Source: Actinomycetes bacterium (GTDB lineage Bacteria > Actinomycetota > Actinomycetes > Actinomycetales > Dermabacteraceae). Taken from it: 17,355 bases of DNA. A model generated the notes under the pieces. The model searched no databases, had not been told where the DNA came from, and worked only from the letters and a program-made list of their open reading frames with translations. How positions within the stretch are numbered: the stretch's first letter is position 1; each line of letters opens with the position of its first letter. A program made the position numbers and the translations under genes. Shown here piece by piece: positions 14,401 through 17,355 of this stretch. Location: contig JAEWEZ010000126.1 in assembly GCA_023389045.1 (NCBI GenBank), positions 1-17,355 of the forward strand, read 5' to 3'.

Positions 14401-15102
14401 AGCCTCGAGCCGGGGCATGACTGCGCGGGTCACCGCACCTTTCCGGCAGCCGGTGAGGATCTGCCAGTGCCCCTCCTGTGCCTGTGCGGAGAGGTCTGCG
14501 AGTCGGTAGCGGGGCGTGCCGGGGGTGCGGGAGTCGAGGTGGGCACGGGCGATGGCGGCTGAGAGTTGCCGGTAGCCGGTGTCATCACGGGCCAGGATCA
14601 GCAGGTGTTCACCCTCGGGATCATGGCTACGGGTGCGGGCCGCCGAGGTGATAAGGGTGTCGGTCGCGGTGAGAGCGCCGGGCTCCGTGCCGAGGGTGAG
14701 TTCGGCTCCGAAGATGGTCGCGATTCCTGCCTCCCGGGCCGCGGTAGCGAACTGCACCGCGCCGGGTAGTCCGTCGTGATCCACAAGCGCGAGGGCCTGT
14801 AAGCCCAGGTGTTGGGCCTGCTGCACCATGTCGGCAGGGCTTGAGGCGCCGTCAAGGAAGCTGAAGTGGGAGTGGGCGTGCAGTTCCGCATAGGCGGGCC
14901 CCGCCGGTGCCGCCGCATGCGCAGCATCAGCCTCTTTCCTCTCCGCCCCCGTCGAGGAGTGTTCCCGCGAGGTGTTTTCGTCGAGGTGATTCTCCGTGCG
15001 GTCCAGGGCGAGGAGTGTCGCGGAGAGACCCTGCACGGGCCGGTCGGAGAGGACTGCTTCAAGGTCTTTCCAGGAGGTGGGTCCCAGGAACCAGCGGCTC
15101 AT
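11401..15102 (-). CDS. dnaE2: Error-prone DNA polymerase DnaE2 (ImuC)
   Basis: C-family polymerase of the SOS mutasome, which extends across lesions and causes induced mutations. The ATG at 15102 is preferred over GTG 15111 because GGAGG lies 8 nt upstream; this gives 1,233 residues. Domains: short N-terminal segment with W-F-L-G-P; PHP domain from about residue 72 (E-L-H-A-H-S-H-F-S-F-L-D-G-A); polymerase core with P-P-D-I-D-I-D (495-501) and L-V-K-F-D-L-L-G-L (D636) supplying the three catalytic aspartates; helix-hairpin-helix (I-R-L-G-L-D-Q-V-R-G-I, about 1003-1013); and OB fold (about 1146-1220) with F-L-S-L-E-D-E-T-G. A low-complexity stretch of about 100 residues (900-1001) sits before the helix-hairpin-helix, far longer than the short linker usual there. 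It follows imuB by 81 bp and is probably in the same transcript. It converges on the YhgE gene. Confidence 0.95.
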   Translation of the reverse strand: MSRWFLGPTSWKDLEAVLSDRPVQGLSATLLALDRTENHLDENTSREHSSTGAERKEADAAHAAAPAGPAYAELHAHSHFSFLDGASSPADMVQQAQHLGLQALALVDHDGLPGAVQFATAAREAGIATIFGAELTLGTEPGALTATDTLITSAARTRSHDPEGEHLLILARDDTGYRQLSAAIARAHLDSRTPGTPRYRLADLSAQAQEGHWQILTGCRKGAVTRAVMPRLEAGDLEGAAEAAATQIQRLLDLFGVGNVAVELIVGDGPSGDELHDALVQGARLVRERSTLTATQLPILATTGAHYAHPRDRRLADVHAALRAGVCLDDADPYLPSRSAHLRSGSEMLALLPRYPQAISEAARLGSQCALDLRLLAPDLPPFPVPPGHDETTWLRALVEKEAQERYGPRTQERVPGAWAQIDRELQVISDLHFPGYFLIVHDIVAFCAERKILCQGRGSAANSAVCYALGITAVEPVGHHLLFERFLAPERDGPPDIDIDIASDRREEVIQYVYERYGRENAAQVANVITYRARLAVRDAARALGYDVGSQDAFARRIERSFSTLDQADLPPAVADLARRLRGTPRHLGIHSGGMVLCDRPVIDVCPVQWARAEGRTVLQWDKDDCAEAGLVKFDLLGLGMLTALDHCLALVAEHHGQRFELRTLPQEDPAVYDMLSAGDSIGVFQVESRAQISTLPRLKPRCFYDLVVQVALIRPGPLQGGSVHPYIRRRNGEEPVTFLHPRLESSLGRTLGVPLFQEQLMQMVVDIADFSPAQADQLRRAMGSKRSTAKMLALSEALFTGMARNGITGEAAQAVHRKLLAFANYGFPESHAYSFAYLVYASAYLKCHYPAAFTAALLRAQPMGFYSPQSLVADARRHGVHIRGPHVQASAARTDLETDDEHHGYQVPQALRSSVLGAEGYGKRAPGEERPRDSTPGEQAGGEQAARKQADDDEVCGKQPHGGRACGKQTDGEQAPGGHEPEHHATPPQVKGEAAARGPAIRLGLDQVRGISTALAQRIVAAREADGPFASIPDLARRVRLDAAQLEALATAGALDSLATSRREALWAAGAAAQESPDRLPGLCVGTRAPMLPGMSDIELAQADGWATGITLADHPMALIREQMNTTGVLSAREAREARHGSRIRVGGVITHRQRPSTAGGITFLSLEDETGILNVVCSPGFWRHNRALLRGSRAVVLRGIVENDTGAVNLVADAVRPLLVPAAGRSRDFQ
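12190..12232 (-). repeat. Tandem 30-bp (10-codon) repeat inside dnaE2
   Basis: CTGTTTCCCGCAT occurs at 12190-12202 and 12220-12232, offset by exactly 30 bp, so the repeat keeps frame and encodes two C-G-K-Q units ten residues apart. It lies in the low-complexity insert (12100-12405), which also has several G-E-Q-A units. In-frame slippage is the likely origin. Confidence 0.7.
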
Positions 15103-15183
15103 GATCTGCACCTCCGGGAGCCGATACCGCTGCAGAGCGCAGTACTGTGACCGCGCTGGCGGTTGTCCCTCCAGTTGCCATGC

Positions 15184-16977
15184 CTAGTCATACAGCCCCT
15201 CCAGACTCCACTGCCCCTGACGGGAGAGGGCGAGCACTGCGGTGGGAGGTTCCCCGTCGAGGAGCAGTTGAAGGCGGGCGCCTCGATGCCTTCGCTGCTG
15301 CCACCAGCGTTCGTCCAGAACCACGGGAGCGCTGTGAGCGAGCACAGGCCACTGGCTTCCCGGCCGCATCTGCACGCGCAGCAGGGCAGGCACGGCCGGT
15401 TCCTGCACGGTGAGTTGCGCCGGTTCCCCGCTGAGAATCCCCCGGGCGGTGACCACCACCGCTGCCCCGGCACGGTCGAGGATCTGCACGGCTGGCCGGG
15501 TACGGAACACGGTGGCCGGGGGCGGATCTGGCAAGGCTCCTGGCCAGGGTCCCGGTCTCGGAGCGGGTTTCTCATGCCGCCACGGCACCAGGCACATCTG
15601 CTCGGCAAGAAGCCTGCCGCTGCCCGGGGCGGGAACCACCACGGCCTGTTCTCCGCCAAGGCCTTGCGCGCGGGCCAGAGCTTTCTCGGCGCGATGCGCG
15701 GCTTCCCCGGCATCGCCCCAGAGCCCGGGAGCGGTATCGACGGCGGGGATGAGCTGCACCGGGATCAGCGAGAGATGCACGATTGCTCCCGTGCGCATCA
15801 CGCTCCCCTGCTGATGCTCGCCTCCCGGCCATCGTGCATTCCCCTGCTGCACGGTGTCCGTCTGCTGCGCAGTACCGCGAGGATGCCGGGCGGCCGCGCT
15901 ACGGGCAGCTTCGATTTGCGCCCGAGTGATCCAGCCATTGCACTGCCAGCGCACCCTGTCCACCACATCCGCAGCGCTCAGGGCTCCTTCATGACGCCAG
16001 GTGCGTTCCCATTCGGTGCCGTCTTCGGTGCGCGCGAGGATCCGCAGACGCGTACACACCAGGGCGTGCTCCCGGAGGCGCTGCTGCAGTTCTTCGGCCA
16101 GCGGGCGGGCCGCGAAGGCGGCCTGATCGGCGCTGAGGAGAGGATCCTCCAGCTGTTTTTCCACGAGGATCGGCTGGGGCGGATGATGCGCTGCCGGAGG
16201 TGTGGCTTCCTCACCGCGGCACAGCAGATGCCAGTGGGCAGCATCGGGGCCAAAACGATCCGTGACCGTCGCGGCGGGCAGGGCCGCGAAATCTCCCAGG
16301 GTTCTGATCCCGAGGCGCTCCAGCAGATCGACCATCGCCTCGGCGGGCTCTCCCAAAGGCACGTGCAGCAGCGCCTGGATCGAATGCGGGGCGAGATAGT
16401 CGGCAGAGCGCCCCGGATGGATGATCCTCCCTGCAGCTGCGGCCAGATAGGCGGCAAGCGGCCCCTCGGCGATTCCCACGGTGCAATCCCAGCCCGTGTG
16501 GTCAGCCACGGCGTCAATGATCTTTTCGGCCAGGGACTCTTCTCCGCCCTGGTGCCGGGCGGGACCTGCCGCCCTCATCAACAGAACACCGGGGGTGAGC
16601 ACCTCCACCCCGGCAGCCACGGTGTCTACCGCAGCAGCCACGGTGTCAAAGAGAGCGCCTTCCACTTCCTCATCGCGTTCCAGAAGAAGGGCGTGCGGGC
16701 AGAGGGAGCGGGCAGAGCGCTGGCGCATCCCGGCGGCTACTCCGTGTGCGCGTGCCTGCGTATCGGCATCCACCACGCGATGGTTCTGCACCAGCACCAC
16801 GGGTGCCTCCGCACCGGGAAGAAGCGCCGGCGGCCCCGCCTCAACCTGGCCGCCCGACCCGGTCGTGCTGCTTTCGGTGCTTGCTGTGCGCACCTCATGG
16901 ACCCGCAGGTAGTTTTCCTTCGCCGCCACCAAGGGCCACTGTGGCACGAGCACCACGGCCACTCGCGTCGCCGCCAT
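15184..16977 (-). CDS. imuB: ImuB-like catalytically inactive Y-family polymerase
   Basis: Mutasome hub that normally binds the beta clamp, DnaE2 and ImuA'. It has 597 residues. The start ATG 16977 follows the imuA' stop TAA with no gap, and GGAGGG lies about 9 nt upstream. The Y-family fold is recognisable (V-D-A-D-T-Q-A-R-A-H-G-V-A-A-G-M, L-G-I-R-T-L-G-D-F-A-A-L-P), and the end W-S-L-E-G-L-Y-D is typical of ImuB. The first metal-binding Asp is replaced (V-P-Q-W-P-L, Q13), and the usual Ser-x-Asp-Glu is replaced by L-T-P-G-V-L-L (127-133), so no polymerase activity is expected. Extra low-complexity inserts occur at about 28-56 and 364-391 (Gln-rich). The clamp-binding region reads A-P-G-L-W-G (416-421) without the usual glutamine. 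It sits between imuA' and dnaE2. Confidence 0.9.
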   Translation of the reverse strand: MAATRVAVVLVPQWPLVAAKENYLRVHEVRTASTESSTTGSGGQVEAGPPALLPGAEAPVVLVQNHRVVDADTQARAHGVAAGMRQRSARSLCPHALLLERDEEVEGALFDTVAAAVDTVAAGVEVLTPGVLLMRAAGPARHQGGEESLAEKIIDAVADHTGWDCTVGIAEGPLAAYLAAAAGRIIHPGRSADYLAPHSIQALLHVPLGEPAEAMVDLLERLGIRTLGDFAALPAATVTDRFGPDAAHWHLLCRGEEATPPAAHHPPQPILVEKQLEDPLLSADQAAFAARPLAEELQQRLREHALVCTRLRILARTEDGTEWERTWRHEGALSAADVVDRVRWQCNGWITRAQIEAARSAAARHPRGTAQQTDTVQQGNARWPGGEHQQGSVMRTGAIVHLSLIPVQLIPAVDTAPGLWGDAGEAAHRAEKALARAQGLGGEQAVVVPAPGSGRLLAEQMCLVPWRHEKPAPRPGPWPGALPDPPPATVFRTRPAVQILDRAGAAVVVTARGILSGEPAQLTVQEPAVPALLRVQMRPGSQWPVLAHSAPVVLDERWWQQRRHRGARLQLLLDGEPPTAVLALSRQGQWSLEGLYD

Positions 16978-17355
16978 TTAGCCGGCCCTCCGCCCATGCA
17001 GCGCAATCACAGAGGCACTCTGCAGGGCAGCCGCTTCCTGCCCGGAGACGGCGTGCTTTCTCGCCGCCTTTTCTGCCGCCAGCAGGGACGTCACCTGTGG
17101 CATCAGCACCTGCACGTGCCGCTCCTGGGCAATCCCGCGACCCTCGGCGCTGATCGAGACTCGCCGCTGGCGTAGCCGCCCGGTTCCCACCCCGAGGCCG
17201 ATCCAGGCCCCACCCTCGGCAGTGATGCGCAGATCGGAACGCCCCGGCGGGGATGCCGCCAGCAGAAGGCAATCCCGTGTGCGTGCCCGATCCGTGAGTT
17301 GTCGCCATAGGGCAGCGCTGAGTTCCAGGTCGGGCCCGAGGACCACAACCCCCAT
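16978..17355 (-). CDS. imuA': ImuA'-like protein, C-terminal part only (5' end outside window)
   Basis: The last 125 codons of a frame still open at the window edge; the ATG at 17355 is probably internal because the visible part matches only the C-terminal third of actinobacterial ImuA'. Visible features are a beta strand V-V-V-L-G-P, W-R-Q-L-T-D-R-A-R-T-R (helix), strand C-L-L-L-A-A, then W-I-G-L-G-x-G-T-G-R-L-R-Q-R-R-V, typical of the ImuA'/RecA-like tail. ImuA' is an accessory factor that joins ImuB and DnaE2. The stop TAA abuts the imuB ATG, indicating an operon with coupled translation. The promoter and any LexA box would lie beyond the window. Confidence 0.8.
   Translation of the reverse strand: MGVVVLGPDLELSAALWRQLTDRARTRDCLLLAASPPGRSDLRITAEGGAWIGLGVGTGRLRQRRVSISAEGRGIAQERHVQVLMPQVTSLLAAEKAARKHAVSGQEAAALQSASVIALHGRRAG

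Noticed and set aside
15163..17175. 670-codon open frame on the plus strand
   Set aside because: Antisense to imuB and imuA', both recognisable. The translation is low-information and matches no family.

Overview
The window reads as high-GC actinobacterial chromosome. Coding is dense, GTG starts occur, long spurious frames lie opposite real genes, and the families fit (Tat-exported GH25 lysozyme, MMPL transporter, ImuA'/ImuB/DnaE2 mutasome). A Micrococcales-type organism is my inference. No rRNA, tRNA, CRISPR array, insertion sequence or phage gene was seen.

Layout. (1) 1-1340, plus strand: 3' part of a DUF1846 (UPF0371) gene whose first codons lie upstream of the window. It converges on and overlaps the tail of the next gene. 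(2) 1315-4264, minus strand: three genes that read, in transcription order, Tat-secreted GH25 muramidase, YhhQ/VUT-family queuosine-precursor transporter, and CPBP intramembrane protease with a long disordered N-terminus. A 14-bp-stem hairpin separates the lysozyme from the transporter and covers the transporter's start codons. A structured 305-bp region precedes the lysozyme. (3) 4570-11391: a TetR repressor gene (minus) diverges from a two-gene export operon (plus). The operon holds an MMPL transporter and a YhgE/Pip heptad-repeat membrane protein, joined by an ATGA overlap. The 451-bp divergent region has several inverted and direct repeats that could be operators. (4) 11401-17355, minus strand: a translesion-synthesis cassette in the order imuA' (cut by the window end), imuB, dnaE2.

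How the parts work together: the TetR/MMPL/YhgE unit looks like a ligand-induced envelope export system. The MMPL protein carries a ~215-residue cytosolic tail that resembles an ABC ATPase whose Walker A has decayed. The YhgE partner has two long arrays of Gly heptads flanking an island of five G-[DN]-G-[TS]-x-x-N-[PR]-G motifs. The imuA'-imuB-dnaE2 cassette should act as the SOS mutasome. ImuB lacks catalytic acidic residues, as expected, but its clamp-binding motif also looks degenerate, and both ImuB and DnaE2 carry Gln/Gly-rich low-complexity inserts. Those fusions and inserts, plus the structured RNA around the lysozyme/transporter pair, are the least ordinary items here. I saw no clear, wholly new multi-gene system.
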